This document shows, in pieces, positions 52,618-61,538 of a stretch of DNA of 64,000 nucleotides. Below the pieces are notes generated by a model, which saw nothing but the letters and a program-made list of their open reading frames with translations, was not told the DNA's origin and did no database searches. How positions within the stretch are numbered: the first letter of the stretch is position 1; each line of letters starts with the position of its first letter. The DNA comes from Desulfobulbaceae bacterium BRH_c16a (GTDB lineage Bacteria; Desulfobacterota; Desulfobulbia; Desulfobulbales; Desulfocapsaceae). The position numbers and the translations under genes were made by a program. The stretch is taken from NCBI GenBank assembly GCA_000961725.1, contig LADS01000028.1, forward strand, positions 1 to 64,000. Direction: 5' to 3'.

Positions 52618-54921
52618 ATGGAAATGATCAGCGGAAAACTAAAATTATACTTTATCGCAGCACTTGTCGGATCGATCATTGTTGCCTTGATCGGCTATGT
52701 GTATACGGAGAGGGACCTCCCGCCGTATCCCGGCAAAGTCGTCACCGAGTCCGGACAGGAGATTTCGGGACGCCAGCAGATCATCGCCGGTCAACATGTC
52801 TGGCAGAAGTACGGACTTATGGATGTGGGCAGCGTCTGGGGCCATGGCACCTATCGTGGTCCGGATTTCACAGCCCAGGCGCTGCATAATATCGGCATCA
52901 ATATGCGCGAAAAAGTGGCCCGTGACGTATTCGGCGCAGCCTACATGGATCTGGACACCCAATCGCGCGGTGCAGTCGATGCAGTCGTCATCGAGGACAT
53001 CAAAAGAAACATGTACGCCTCGGCTACCGACACCTTGTTTATCTCCGACTTGAAGGCCCACGCGCTTCAGGAAAATCGGCTGTTTTACAACGCTTTTTTT
53101 ACAGAGGGCGACCCGAGAGGGCCCATCGGTCCTGCCACTATCACTCATCCTGAAGAAATTCAAAATCTTGCCGATTTCTTCTTCTGGACGGCCTGGGCCG
53201 CCTCCACCATACGGCCCGGCGATAATCATACCTATACCAACAACTGGCCCAACGATATCAGTGTCGGCAACATGGTATCCGGCAAATCCCTGGTCTGGTC
53301 CGCTATTTCGCTGGTGGCCTTCGGACTGTGCCTCGGCGTGGTTGTATATATCTTCCATCGCTACGCCTACAATCTCGGTGCGGTGCCGTTCAGGCCCCAG
53401 ATAGCAAACCAGCTTGCCGCGGCAGGAATATCGTCGAGCCAGCGAAAAACCGCGAAGTATTTCCTGGTGGTTGCCGCTCTTTTCGTCCTGCAGACCACCA
53501 TGGGCGGGCTGATGGCCCATTACACCGTCAATCCGAGCACCTTCTACGGCATGACCTTCCTGTCCGATTTCTTCACGTACAACTGGGCCAAGACCTGGCA
53601 TCTCCAGCTCGCGGTATTCTGGATAGCGACCTCATGGATCGGCATGACACTCTTCGTCTCCCCCTACGTCGGCGGCAAGGAACCAAAACTGCAGGGCCTT
53701 CTTGTCGATATACTTTTTGTCGCGATAGTCATCGTGGTTGTCGGCAGCTTGAGTGGAGAAGTTTTAGGTATCAAAGGATTTTTCAGCGAGAGTGCCTCCG
53801 ATCAGACAGGATTTTTCCAAGGCCTCTGGTTCTGGTTCGGCCATCAGGGATGGGAATATCTTGAACTCGGCCGTTTCTGGCAGATCCTTTTGCTGGTCGG
53901 CTTGATTATCTGGCTGTTCCTGGTGATAAGGGCGCTGAAATCACATTTCCGCTCAGGACAGGATCGCTGGGGACTGCCGCATTTCTTATCCTATTCGGCC
54001 ATTGCCGTGGTCGGCTTTTTCTGCTTCGGACTGCTCTACGACCCCAACTCTCATCTGACCATCGCCGACTTCTGGCGGTGGTGGGTCGTTCATACCTGGG
54101 TGGAAGGTTCCTTTGAATTTTTTGCCGCCGCCGCCATCGTCTTCGTCATGGTCAATCTGTCGCTGGTCGATCTGAAAGCCGGCCTGCGAACAGTATATTT
54201 TACCGTTGCCCTGGCACTTTTCGCAGGAATCATCGGAGTAGGACACCATTACTACTGGTTCGGGGAGCCCTCCTTCTGGCTGGCACTCGGTTCGACCATT
54301 TCGGCGCTGGAGCCGGTACCGATCCTGTTGCTGCTGTCTGAGACCTGGCACAATCAAAAAACCATCGCCAAAGGTGGAAAGGGATTTCCCTACCGCTATC
54401 CCCTCATGTTTCTCTCGGCAGCGGTCGCCTGGGAAGTGCTGGGAGCCGGCGTCATGGGACTTGCCATTACAACCCCCATCATCAATTACTATGAGCACGG
54501 CACCTATCTGACGGTCAATCACGGACATACCGCACTTTTCGGGACCTATGGGATACTTGCCATGGGGCTTCTTCTTTTTGCCATGCGTGGGATTGTCAAA
54601 GAAAAGGGCTGGGACACCCGGCTGCTGTCCATTTCTTTCTGGAGCACCAACATCGGACTGCTCCTGATGTTCGTCGGAACCCTCCTGCCGGTTGGGCTCC
54701 TGCAATCGCTCGACAACCTGAACAACGGCTTCTGGCATGCCCGTTCCAATGATTTCTGGGAACGGGAAAGCGTACAGCTCCTTGGCCAGACCCGTCTGGT
54801 CCCGGACACCCTGATCATAATCGGGGCCGTAGCCCTGCTGCTTTTCATGATCAAGGCAATGAGGCACCTCAAGCCGGTGACGATCGGATCCGGTGCGGCG
54901 TATCCTGAGTTGAAAACATGA
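52618..54921 (+). CDS. norZ: Quinol-dependent nitric oxide reductase (qNOR)
   Basis: A 767-residue inner-membrane enzyme reducing two NO to N2O with quinol electrons. The N-terminal periplasmic extension without a heme-c CxxCH motif (SGRQQIIAGQHVWQKYGLMD) distinguishes qNOR from cytochrome-c-linked NorBC. About fourteen TM helices follow. Haem and FeB ligand histidines are visible in WHLQLAVFWI, VVHTWVEGSFEFF, GVGHHYYWFG and NHGHTALFGTYG; the FeB-site Glu is in WVEGSFEF. GAGGAGAT precedes ATG 52618; a second ATG two codons on is possible. No norQ/D or denitrification genes are nearby, so NO detoxification is the likely role. Confidence 0.94.
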   Translation: MEMISGKLKLYFIAALVGSIIVALIGYVYTERDLPPYPGKVVTESGQEISGRQQIIAGQHVWQKYGLMDVGSVWGHGTYRGPDFTAQALHNIGINMREKVARDVFGAAYMDLDTQSRGAVDAVVIEDIKRNMYASATDTLFISDLKAHALQENRLFYNAFFTEGDPRGPIGPATITHPEEIQNLADFFFWTAWAASTIRPGDNHTYTNNWPNDISVGNMVSGKSLVWSAISLVAFGLCLGVVVYIFHRYAYNLGAVPFRPQIANQLAAAGISSSQRKTAKYFLVVAALFVLQTTMGGLMAHYTVNPSTFYGMTFLSDFFTYNWAKTWHLQLAVFWIATSWIGMTLFVSPYVGGKEPKLQGLLVDILFVAIVIVVVGSLSGEVLGIKGFFSESASDQTGFFQGLWFWFGHQGWEYLELGRFWQILLLVGLIIWLFLVIRALKSHFRSGQDRWGLPHFLSYSAIAVVGFFCFGLLYDPNSHLTIADFWRWWVVHTWVEGSFEFFAAAAIVFVMVNLSLVDLKAGLRTVYFTVALALFAGIIGVGHHYYWFGEPSFWLALGSTISALEPVPILLLLSETWHNQKTIAKGGKGFPYRYPLMFLSAAVAWEVLGAGVMGLAITTPIINYYEHGTYLTVNHGHTALFGTYGILAMGLLLFAMRGIVKEKGWDTRLLSISFWSTNIGLLLMFVGTLLPVGLLQSLDNLNNGFWHARSNDFWERESVQLLGQTRLVPDTLIIIGAVALLLFMIKAMRHLKPVTIGSGAAYPELKT

Positions 54922-54973
54922 CGTTTGACTGGAAAAAGCTGTTTTGCCCGATCCGATTTTTTTCATTTCGCAT

Positions 54974-55004
54974 GCGACAGGAGTCCGATTCATACTCCTG
55001 TCGC
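54974..55004. terminator. Hairpin between convergent qNOR and dehydrogenase genes
   Basis: GCGACAGGAGT and ACTCCTGTCGC form a perfect 11-bp stem with a 9-nt loop, 4 bases from the end of the minus-strand gene. It can serve both convergent transcripts. Confidence 0.65.
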
Positions 55005-55008
55005 AGTC

Positions 55009-56322
55009 TTACTCTTGCCCGGCGACTCTCCATATGATATTGCCGACATCATCAGCCACGAGGAGGGCTCCTCGTTTGTCGACGGCAACCCCGACGGGAC
55101 GGCCCAGGGCATTGCCTTCTTTGCTGAGAAAACCGGTTAATACGTCGACCGGAGCACCGTGCGGCCTGCCCTGATGGAAAGGGACGAAAATGACTTTATA
55201 CCCGCTGGGAGGCTCTCTGTTCCATGAGCCATGCTGACCGATGAACATCCCGTTATTGAATTGCCCGGCGAGCGCGGCGTCCCGGGAAGAAGCCAGACCA
55301 AGACAAGCGGTGTGTGTTCCCAGGGCGTAATCCGGAACAATGGCCTTACCGACCAGATCGGGCCGCTGCGGTTTCACCCGCAGATCAAGATGGCCGCCGA
55401 AGTAACTGTATGGCCATCCATAAAAACCATCCTCCTGCACCGAGGTCAGAAAGTCGGGGACAAGATCGCTGCCGAGTTCGTCACGCTCGTTGACGGTCGT
55501 CCACAACACGCCGCTTTCAGGTTCCCAGGCCAAGCCATTGGGGTTGCGCAAACCGGAGGCGAAAATACGCTGGTGACCCGACTCAAGATCCAGTTGCCAG
55601 ATAGCGGCGCGCCCCAGCTCCTTGTCCAGGCCTTTTTCGCCTACATTGCTGTTTGATCCGACCGTGGCATAGAGCACTTTGCCGTCCTGGCCGGCGATTA
55701 TGTTACGCGTCCAGTGACGGTTGATCGGACCTGCCGGCAGATCCATGATTTTGACCCCCGGCTCGGTAATCTTCGTCTGTCCTTCGCGATAGGGAAAGCG
55801 TACTATCGAGTCGGTGTTAGCCACATAAAAGGCGTTTCCTATCAGTTCCATGCCGAAGGGCGAGTTCAGCCCGGTCAGAAAGAGAGAACGAAATTCGGCC
55901 TTGCCGTCCCCATCGCCGTCTCGCAGCAGCGAGATACGATTGGCGCTGGGACCGCCGGAACCGGCGACTTTCATCGCTTTTTTCATCAACCAGCCTTTCA
56001 CTCCTTTGAAATCCTCGGGTTTTGGAGGAGCATTGCTTTCGGCTACCAGCACATCGCCGTTCGGAAGCACGAAGACCCAGCGCGGGTGGTCCAGATTATC
56101 GGCAAAGGCGGTGACCGTTAATCCCTCCGCTGCCGAGGGGTGTTCGCCATTGGGCCATCCTTTTGCCGGTGCAATGTTGACCGTCGGCAAGAAAACCTTC
56201 GGAGGTGGCGGAAGAACGGGATCGGGACCGAACCCGGCGGAAACAGGCAGGTTGGCTTCCTGTGAACAGCTGACAATAACCAAAAGTACAACGCAGCCGA
56301 ACAGCTTGCTCTTTAATAACAT
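55009..56322 (-). CDS. Sorbosone/glucose-dehydrogenase-like lipoprotein (six-bladed propeller)
   Basis: A 437-residue exported protein with a lipobox ([11 protein letters not shown], Cys near residue 19), so probably a lipoprotein. The rest matches the PQQ-dependent soluble glucose / L-sorbosone dehydrogenase propeller: [77 protein letters not shown]. No PQQ biosynthesis genes are in the window, so cofactor use is unproven. ATG 56322 follows GGAGGTGTC. A monocistronic unit is likely. Confidence 0.82.
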   Translation of the reverse strand: MLLKSKLFGCVVLLVIVSCSQEANLPVSAGFGPDPVLPPPPKVFLPTVNIAPAKGWPNGEHPSAAEGLTVTAFADNLDHPRWVFVLPNGDVLVAESNAPPKPEDFKGVKGWLMKKAMKVAGSGGPSANRISLLRDGDGDGKAEFRSLFLTGLNSPFGMELIGNAFYVANTDSIVRFPYREGQTKITEPGVKIMDLPAGPINRHWTRNIIAGQDGKVLYATVGSNSNVGEKGLDKELGRAAIWQLDLESGHQRIFASGLRNPNGLAWEPESGVLWTTVNERDELGSDLVPDFLTSVQEDGFYGWPYSYFGGHLDLRVKPQRPDLVGKAIVPDYALGTHTACLGLASSRDAALAGQFNNGMFIGQHGSWNREPPSGYKVIFVPFHQGRPHGAPVDVLTGFLSKEGNALGRPVGVAVDKRGALLVADDVGNIIWRVAGQE

Positions 56323-56600
56323 GACACCTCCTTCCAAGCGGACACCCGCTCTGCTTCGATAATTTCCGGTGACACCACCGGCTCTTTTCAGTGGTTGGGA
56401 ATAATTGTAACTGCTTGCCTGTTTTCTAACAAGTTAATTATGTTTACACGTGGTATTTGACTTGCAAATCCAGCAGAATAAGACATCAGTCTTCATTTCC
56501 AGGATAATGTGTCCGGACCGATGGGATAATTTCCTGTGGCAGTGATCGAAATTGAAAATATCTTGTCCTTTTTCCAGGTAATAGGAAAAATTTTCAATTA

Positions 56601-56696
56601 TGGCATGGTTAATGAATAAATAATGCATGACCTCATGCTGACGCGCCACTGTGCCTGACAAGCAGGAGATTGCAAGGTGGGATGGTGGCCATGAGG
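56601..56696 (+). promoter_or_regulatory. Conserved upstream element and leader, copy A
   Basis: TGGCATGGTTAATGAA (56601-56616), CCTCAT (56631-56636) and ATGAGG (56691-56696) recur in the same order and near-identical spacing at 59609-59702, in front of the paralogous gene. The first box resembles a sigma-54 promoter but has GA in place of GC at -12. CCTCAT and ATGAGG are complementary and could close a leader stem. The rest of the 56338-56734 spacer shows nothing else. Confidence 0.5.
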
Positions 56697-56734
56697 ATCT
56701 GCGATTAAACCTATATCCAATGGGGGAATACAAC

Positions 56735-57244
56735 ATGGAAACAGAAGTAGGAAAAACACCTCTCGGTCAATCCGAGGCGGAAACAACCCGAATGAGACTC
56801 GAAGAACAGACGAAAAAACAGGCACAATCCTTGAAACAGGATGCCGTTGACAGGGGACGTGTGTACCTCGAACAGCGTAAAGGAACAGCCGCCGAAATAA
56901 TAAAGGATGTCGCGGACGCCCTTGATACGGCTGCAGGTGAGCTGGAAAACAAAAAAAGGAAAACCTCGAGCTACTACTTCAGAACGGCCTCCAGGGAAAT
57001 GCGACGATGGTCTGCCTCTCTCCGGGAACAGGGGGTCGAGAAACTGGCTCGACAGGTCCAGCACTTTGTCGGCCAACACCCGGGATACTTTATCGGCGGC
57101 GCAGTTGTGGCCGGTTTTACCCTTACGAGAGCTTTTAAAATTTCTGAACGTGAAAACAGACCGATCTCGGATGAACCGGTATCCCGTCCTCACCGGACGG
57201 ACTACCAGTCGGCACCGATAGAGGAAGTTGTTCACCACAGCTGA
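56735..57244 (+). CDS. Nutrient-deprivation-like membrane protein, paralogue A
   Basis: A 169-residue protein with a long charged helical region (RMRLEEQTKKQAQSLKQDAV) and one C-terminal hydrophobic glycine-rich helix (GQHPGYFIGGAVVAGFTLTR), then a polar tail. It resembles alphaproteobacterial 'nutrient deprivation-induced' proteins, which also occur next to DUF3618 and holin-like genes. The paralogue at 59746-60243 shares the start (METEVG / MDTEVG), SLKQDA, ASREMRR and the hydrophobic helix. GGGGG precedes ATG 56735. Function unknown; a membrane or envelope stress role is inferred from context. Confidence 0.72.
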   Translation: METEVGKTPLGQSEAETTRMRLEEQTKKQAQSLKQDAVDRGRVYLEQRKGTAAEIIKDVADALDTAAGELENKKRKTSSYYFRTASREMRRWSASLREQGVEKLARQVQHFVGQHPGYFIGGAVVAGFTLTRAFKISERENRPISDEPVSRPHRTDYQSAPIEEVVHHS

Positions 57245-57424
57245 CAGTCCATCGCAGCCGACAGAACCGGACCTTCCGTGAGACCATGAAAGTATCGCCG
57301 GCGCTTCAAAAATTGCTGGATATCCGTGCATGGCGAAAAGGTGATATCCCGATTCACCGATTGTGGCTGGAAGGGTCCTGTTTTGTTGGTCCGCTCGCCG
57401 TTCATCTCCCACACAGGAGGAACT

Positions 57425-57742
57425 ATGAATTCGGATGAATATGTAAAAGAAATACAACATACCAGAGAAGAAATAGATAAAACCCTCTACACGCTGGAAG
57501 ACAAATTTTCGTCCCGGGAATTATTGGATCAGGCAATCAAGTGGAGCGGTGGGGCCAAGGAATTGTCCATGTACATCGGCAGAACCGTCAGAGATAACCC
57601 GATTCCGGCAACCTTGATGGCCATCAGTCTGATCTGGCTCATGGCTGCGGCAAACGGCAGAGGATATTATGGCGGATTGCCGGATGTGGATATCGGATCG
57701 AACCCGGAATCTCGTGTCCCGCCCGGAGAATATGTTATCTAG
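57425..57742 (+). CDS. DUF3618 protein, short form (paralogue A)
   Basis: A 105-residue protein. The DUF3618 core is clear: YVKEIQHTREEIDKTLYTLE, DKFSSRELLDQAIKWSGGAK and RDNPIPATLMAISLIWLMAA, the last a membrane helix. It lacks the long coiled-coil and second hydrophobic region of its paralogue at 60767-61483. AGGAGGAACT precedes ATG 57425. The 180-base spacer from the previous gene holds no recognised gene. Family function is unknown. Confidence 0.82.
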   Translation: MNSDEYVKEIQHTREEIDKTLYTLEDKFSSRELLDQAIKWSGGAKELSMYIGRTVRDNPIPATLMAISLIWLMAAANGRGYYGGLPDVDIGSNPESRVPPGEYVI

Positions 57743-57771
57743 ATCCGGAAGAATATCCGGAGGGTGTTTAA

Positions 57772-58161
57772 TCACCTGATCTTTTTACTTCTGAATTCGA
57801 GAAGTAAACCGGATTTTCCTGTTGAACGAGACCGGCCAATCGCTTTTCCGGCTATATGATTCCGCTCGGAAGGACCATTCCTGCTGCTCAGCAGGCTGAT
57901 GTTTTCGAGCAGCCCGTTTGATCCGTACACCGTTTCCATCAACATATCGTACATCCGGATACAGGCGTGCAGACTGTTTGATGAAGTGAGGCGGATGCCA
58001 TCTATCTGCCATTGCAGTTGACGACCGCGGTGCCGGGATTCAACCGGCAGGCTCATAATCAATTCTTCGATGGCAGCGGTCCTCTGCCTCTCGAATTCTT
58101 CCGGCTTCTCCCGCGCCAGTTTGACCCATTGCTCCCAGTCTTCCATTGTATTCATTTCCAT
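57772..58161 (-). CDS. DUF3135 protein
   Basis: A 129-residue protein whose first 85 residues match DUF3135: WEQWVKLAREKPEEFERQRT, AAIEELIMSLPVESRHRGRQ and LQWQIDGIRLTSSNSLHACI. The C-terminal 45 residues are basic and probably disordered. Function unknown; the family is mostly found in Gammaproteobacteria and sulfur bacteria. GGAGGCGG precedes ATG 58161. It follows the YedE pair on the same strand by about 50 bases and may share its transcript. Confidence 0.8.
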   Translation of the reverse strand: MEMNTMEDWEQWVKLAREKPEEFERQRTAAIEELIMSLPVESRHRGRQLQWQIDGIRLTSSNSLHACIRMYDMLMETVYGSNGLLENISLLSSRNGPSERNHIAGKAIGRSRSTGKSGLLLEFRSKKIR

Positions 58162-58209
58162 ATTCCGCCTCCACCGGCCGACAGGAAAAAACTTGCCGCT
58201 TCCTTTTGT

Positions 58210-58740
58210 TTATTTTTTCAGCAGATTGGCTCCCAGGGCTACTGTCCCCGCCAATCCGGCTACCCACAACCAGGGCGAACTTCCGGTCAACTGCGGCAGG
58301 GTCTTTTCGCCGACCGCACCTTTTTCTATAACCGGCTTGATATACGGATAAGCCTTGATAAAGGCCAATGCACCGCCCAGCATTCCCAGGGCCCCGACAG
58401 CGGCATCTTTATGACCCTCGCCGATGGCAGCCAGACTTGTTCCGGGACAGTAACCAAGCAATGCCATGCCGGCACCGAACATGGTCCCTCCCAGCACAAT
58501 GCCGCCCGTATTGAGAGGTTTGATTTTGAGGTCGACCTGCTTCAATTCGTTCAGGGCATATGTTCCCGCTGCACCGACTGCGGAGGCAGTGGCCATAATT
58601 TTACCTACTGAGAAATCTTCAAGAAGCAGTTGGCCGCTGATCGCTTCGTGTTCGGACGCCCGACCTTTATGCAGCAGGAAACCGAAAGCCGTTCCGGTGA
58701 GGAGACCAAGCATTATTCTGCCGTACGATTCCCGTTTCAT
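58210..58740 (-). CDS. YeeE/YedE-family half-transporter B
   Basis: A 176-residue membrane protein with about four TM helices and the conserved motif MALLGYCPGTSLAAIGEGHK. The Cys in GYCPGT is part of the thiosulfate/sulfur-relay path in YeeE structures. It overlaps the upstream half-transporter by 4 bases, so the pair probably forms one channel. ATG 58740 was chosen because the longer open frame overlaps the upstream gene out of frame. The likely substrate is thiosulfate or another sulfur compound. Confidence 0.85.
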   Translation of the reverse strand: MKRESYGRIMLGLLTGTAFGFLLHKGRASEHEAISGQLLLEDFSVGKIMATASAVGAAGTYALNELKQVDLKIKPLNTGGIVLGGTMFGAGMALLGYCPGTSLAAIGEGHKDAAVGALGMLGGALAFIKAYPYIKPVIEKGAVGEKTLPQLTGSSPWLWVAGLAGTVALGANLLKK

Positions 58741-59261
58741 TTTTTCCTCCCAAGCAGGACCTTCGCAACTGCCGCGCCCGCAGAAAAAATTATCGGAACG
58801 AAAAGCCAGCTTGACGCGGAAAACTGCATGGTGCCGCTGATCCCATGACCGCTTGTACATCCCTTGGCCATACGAGCGCCGAACATCATCAGAGCCCCAC
58901 CCAAAAAAGCTCCCCCGTAACGTAACGAAGGAGATGCACTCACCTGTTTTTGCCAGAGGTCGGGCACGGGACGCGGCAGGGGATCCTTGGCCAACCTGGC
59001 ACTCAACATGCTGCCGAGTACAACGCCGGTGACGAGTCCCCATTCCCAGTTGATTTCAGGGCTCTTGCCGCTTTTCTCCCTGTATGTCTCGGAACCCATG
59101 GCTTGGGGGGCAAGCGTGTCGGCGACGATGACAGCCGCTTCTTCAAAAGGGCTGGTTATTCCCAGCGGTTTTTTCGCAGTAAGCATCGCCAGGACTTCCA
59201 GTCCTCCTATCGCCGCTCCGACCCAATAAGGCGACCATCTCTTTCGAAGTAGAGGATGCAT
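58737..59261 (-). CDS. YeeE/YedE-family half-transporter A
   Basis: A 174-residue membrane protein with about four to five TM helices and the paired motif MMFGARMAKGCTSGHGISGT, whose Cys matches the second sulfur-binding site of the family. AAGGGAG precedes ATG 59261. It is the first gene of a two-gene unit and has a sigma-54-type promoter 49 bases upstream. Full-length YeeE proteins contain both halves; the split pair is also common. No tusA or sulfurtransferase gene is adjacent. Confidence 0.85.
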   Translation of the reverse strand: MHPLLRKRWSPYWVGAAIGGLEVLAMLTAKKPLGITSPFEEAAVIVADTLAPQAMGSETYREKSGKSPEINWEWGLVTGVVLGSMLSARLAKDPLPRPVPDLWQKQVSASPSLRYGGAFLGGALMMFGARMAKGCTSGHGISGTMQFSASSWLFVPIIFSAGAAVAKVLLGRKK

Positions 59262-59309
59262 TTGTTTTCTCCCTTGATATAAGAATTGCCACACCACAAT
59301 CTCTCAACC

Positions 59310-59325
59310 AGCAAGAACCATGCCT
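59310..59325 (-). promoter_or_regulatory. Sigma-54-type promoter of the YedE pair
   Basis: Minus strand AGGCATGGTTCTTGCT: GG-N10-GC spacing exact, matching TGGCACG-N4-TTGCT at all but two bases. About 50 bases upstream of ATG 59261. Confidence 0.62.
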
Positions 59326-59608
59326 GTCCAAGAAAGGCCCTTGACTGAAGCCGTTTTATGCTCTACCCGCCGGATACCCGTCGATCCGGCCGCAAGGTTT
59401 TTCCGCTTGCTCAGGACAGCTTTCCGGTCAAAGAGGACTGGATCAAGGAAAACGACCGCCGCTCGATAGATCCGGCCCCATTCTTTTCAGCGGGGAAGGA
59501 CAATTGCCTGTAACGATGCGCAGTGTAAAATAGCCTTCTGTGGTTAATCACTGAAATTCAAGGATATATTGTCTGTTCCGCCAAGTGCTTTTGAAGATTT
59601 TTGTGTTT

Positions 59609-59702
59609 TGGCATGGTTAATGAAAGAAGAATACAGGACCTCATGCTCATAGCGTGTCATGCCTTGGAAGCCACAGTTTTCCATAGGAATGTATCAATGA
59701 GG
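59609..59702 (+). promoter_or_regulatory. Conserved upstream element and leader, copy B
   Basis: TGGCATGGTTAATGAA (59609-59624), CCTCAT (59639-59644) and ATGAGG (59697-59702) match copy A at 56601-56696. Distances to the start codon (121 against 118 bases) and between the complementary hexamers (52 against 54) are almost the same. The remaining parts of the 448-base spacer 59262-59745 hold the YedE promoter and no other gene I can support. Confidence 0.5.
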
Positions 59703-59745
59703 ATCTTTTTCTCAAACCAAGACAATTCATCAGGGGGAAATGAAT

Positions 59746-60243
59746 ATGGATACAGAAGTCGGAAGAACAACCGGTCTCACCCAAACGGAAAACATCGCCC
59801 AGAGGCTTGAGGAGCAGTCAAAAAAACGGGACCAATCGTTGAAACAGGATGCCGCAGAGAGGGGGCATGAATACTTCGAACAACAAAAAGACCCTGCCTC
59901 CGTTCTCGGTGCCGGTGATGAAACGAGGCCTGAAGGACTGGAGGCCGAAGCGATGAAATCCTCGGATTCTTACATGAAAAAGGCTTCCAGGGAAATGCGC
60001 CGTTTGTCTCATTCCCTGCGTGATTACCGGGTCGATGAAATCACCAACCAGGTCCAGACCTTTGCCGTCAGGCATCCGGGGCTTTTGTTTGGCGGGGCAT
60101 TGATTGCCGGTTTTGCCATTACGCGGGCAATGAATCTTTCCACACGCGACAACAACGGTTTTAAACCCCATGAGGAAGTGTATCGTGCTGGCGAAACGGG
60201 CTTTTCCTCGACTCCGGCCGAAGGAGTGGTCTTCCACGAATAG
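59746..60243 (+). CDS. Nutrient-deprivation-like membrane protein, paralogue B
   Basis: A 165-residue paralogue of the gene at 56735. Shared segments are MDTEVGRTTG, QRLEEQSKKRDQSLKQDAAE, ASREMRRLSHSLRDYRVDEI and the glycine-rich helix RHPGLLFGGALIAGFAITRA. The tail is acidic and ends EGVVFHE (EEVVHHS in paralogue A). GGGGG lies 8 nt before ATG 59746; ATG 59740 is an alternative. It heads a group with the holin-like and DUF3618 genes. Function is unknown; location in the inner membrane is likely. Confidence 0.74.
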   Translation: MDTEVGRTTGLTQTENIAQRLEEQSKKRDQSLKQDAAERGHEYFEQQKDPASVLGAGDETRPEGLEAEAMKSSDSYMKKASREMRRLSHSLRDYRVDEITNQVQTFAVRHPGLLFGGALIAGFAITRAMNLSTRDNNGFKPHEEVYRAGETGFSSTPAEGVVFHE

Positions 60244-60312
60244 CCGATAGAGAACGACAGCAATTGGATGTTCATCAATGAAAATACTCATATTCATAAC
60301 GGGAGGACAGCT

Positions 60313-60714
60313 ATGGATATCAGAAAAGAAGAAAAATCAATAACCGGCTTACTTTCAGACTTAACCAGAGATATCACGACTCTATTTCGCCAGGAGATCC
60401 GTTTGGTGAAAACGGAGATGTCCGAGAAGGTGGAAAAGGCGGAAAGCGGCCTCACCATGTTGGTGGTCGGCGGCGCCGTGGCCTATGCTGGATTTCTAAT
60501 GCTTTTGCTCGCAGCCATCCTGGGCCTGTCGCTGTATGTCGATCCCTGGGTTGCCGCACTGATCGTGGCCGTAGTGATCCTGGTGGTTGGATTAATTATG
60601 CTGGGAAAAGGTAAAAGCAGCCTGAAAGCTCGCAACCTGATGCCGGAAAAAACGGTTGAATCTCTGCAGCGGGACAGGAGTCTTGCCCAGAAACATACGG
60701 CGGCATCCCACTAA
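60313..60714 (+). CDS. Holin-superfamily-like membrane protein (Phage_holin_3_6 type)
   Basis: A 133-residue protein: an N-terminal amphipathic region (SITGLLSDLTRDITTLFRQE) and two long TM helices (LTMLVVGGAVAYAGFLMLLL; VAALIVAVVILVVGLIMLGK), then a basic tail. This is the pattern of 'putative holin superfamily' proteins found beside DUF3618 genes in bacterial chromosomes, where they are thought to act in envelope stress rather than lysis. No endolysin is nearby. GGGAGG precedes ATG 60313. Confidence 0.82.
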   Translation: MDIRKEEKSITGLLSDLTRDITTLFRQEIRLVKTEMSEKVEKAESGLTMLVVGGAVAYAGFLMLLLAAILGLSLYVDPWVAALIVAVVILVVGLIMLGKGKSSLKARNLMPEKTVESLQRDRSLAQKHTAASH

Positions 60715-60766
60715 AACACCTGTCAGACCATCATTTGCTCAACATAAATCAGCTCAGGAGGAAACT

Positions 60767-61483
60767 ATGAATTCAGAACAATATGCAGAAAAAATCAAAC
60801 ACACCAGGGCGGAAATCGATGAAACACTTCATACTCTGGAAGACAAGTTATCCCCCCGCGAATTATGGGAGCAGGCTCTGAAATGGGGCGACGGGGCAAG
60901 AGAATTTTCCGCCAATCTCACCAGGACCGTCAGAGAGAATCCGGTCCCGGCAGCCATGATGGGCATAAGCCTGATCTGGCTTATGGCAACAACAGGCACG
61001 AGAAGATTCGAGAGTGATGTGTCTGGCGCCAAAAGCAAGTTGCAGCATAAATATTCGGAGGTGAAATCCAATATAGCGGGTACCACTTCAGAAGCAGGCG
61101 AAAAAATGAAGCATTTCTCCGATGACTTGAAACACAGAGGAGAGCATCTCAAAGAACAGAGCCGGGAATTGAAAGAAAAACTGCAGGCGAGCAGCTCGGA
61201 ACTGAGCGGCCGTCCGGTGCTGCTTTCAGCTCTTGGTCTGGCTCTCGGCGCATTGGCTGCCATGAGCCTGCCGATTTCGCGCAAGGAAGAAGAGGTTATG
61301 GGCAAGACCGTTGACGAATTTCGCGAGAAAACCACCGAGTTTGTCGACGAGCAGATGGAAAAAGGCAGAGAAGCCGCTTCCGCAGCTGTAGAAGCAGCCA
61401 AGGAAAAACTCGGTTCAGAGAAAGGTAAATGGACGACAGAGGAACGCAGACCGCCGGGTCACGTGGAAAGCGGTACCCATTGA
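60767..61483 (+). CDS. DUF3618 protein, long form (paralogue B)
   Basis: A 238-residue protein. Residues 1-75 are the DUF3618 core (YAEKIKHTRAEIDETLHTLE, RENPVPAAMMGISLIWLMAT). A coiled-coil rich in Lys and Glu follows (about 82-150), then a second hydrophobic segment (VLLSALGLALGALAAMSLPI) and another charged helical region (FVDEQMEKGREAASAAVEAA) like LEA-type stress proteins. AGGAGG precedes ATG 60767. It may tie membrane to a cytoplasmic filament-like tail; this is inference from composition. Confidence 0.82.
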   Translation: MNSEQYAEKIKHTRAEIDETLHTLEDKLSPRELWEQALKWGDGAREFSANLTRTVRENPVPAAMMGISLIWLMATTGTRRFESDVSGAKSKLQHKYSEVKSNIAGTTSEAGEKMKHFSDDLKHRGEHLKEQSRELKEKLQASSSELSGRPVLLSALGLALGALAAMSLPISRKEEEVMGKTVDEFREKTTEFVDEQMEKGREAASAAVEAAKEKLGSEKGKWTTEERRPPGHVESGTH

Positions 61484-61538
61484 TCCATTCCTTGCTCTTA
61501 TCGGCCCTTATTAAGGGCACAAGTATAAAGAGGTGATT

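Noticed and set aside
59601..59810. A 69-codon frame upstream of paralogue B
   Set aside because: It runs through the conserved promoter-like box and overlaps the real start; the equivalent frame at paralogue A is broken by stops.
60313..60714. Holin-like gene as sign of a prophage
   Set aside because: No endolysin, portal, terminase or integrase nearby; the family is common in chromosomal stress clusters.
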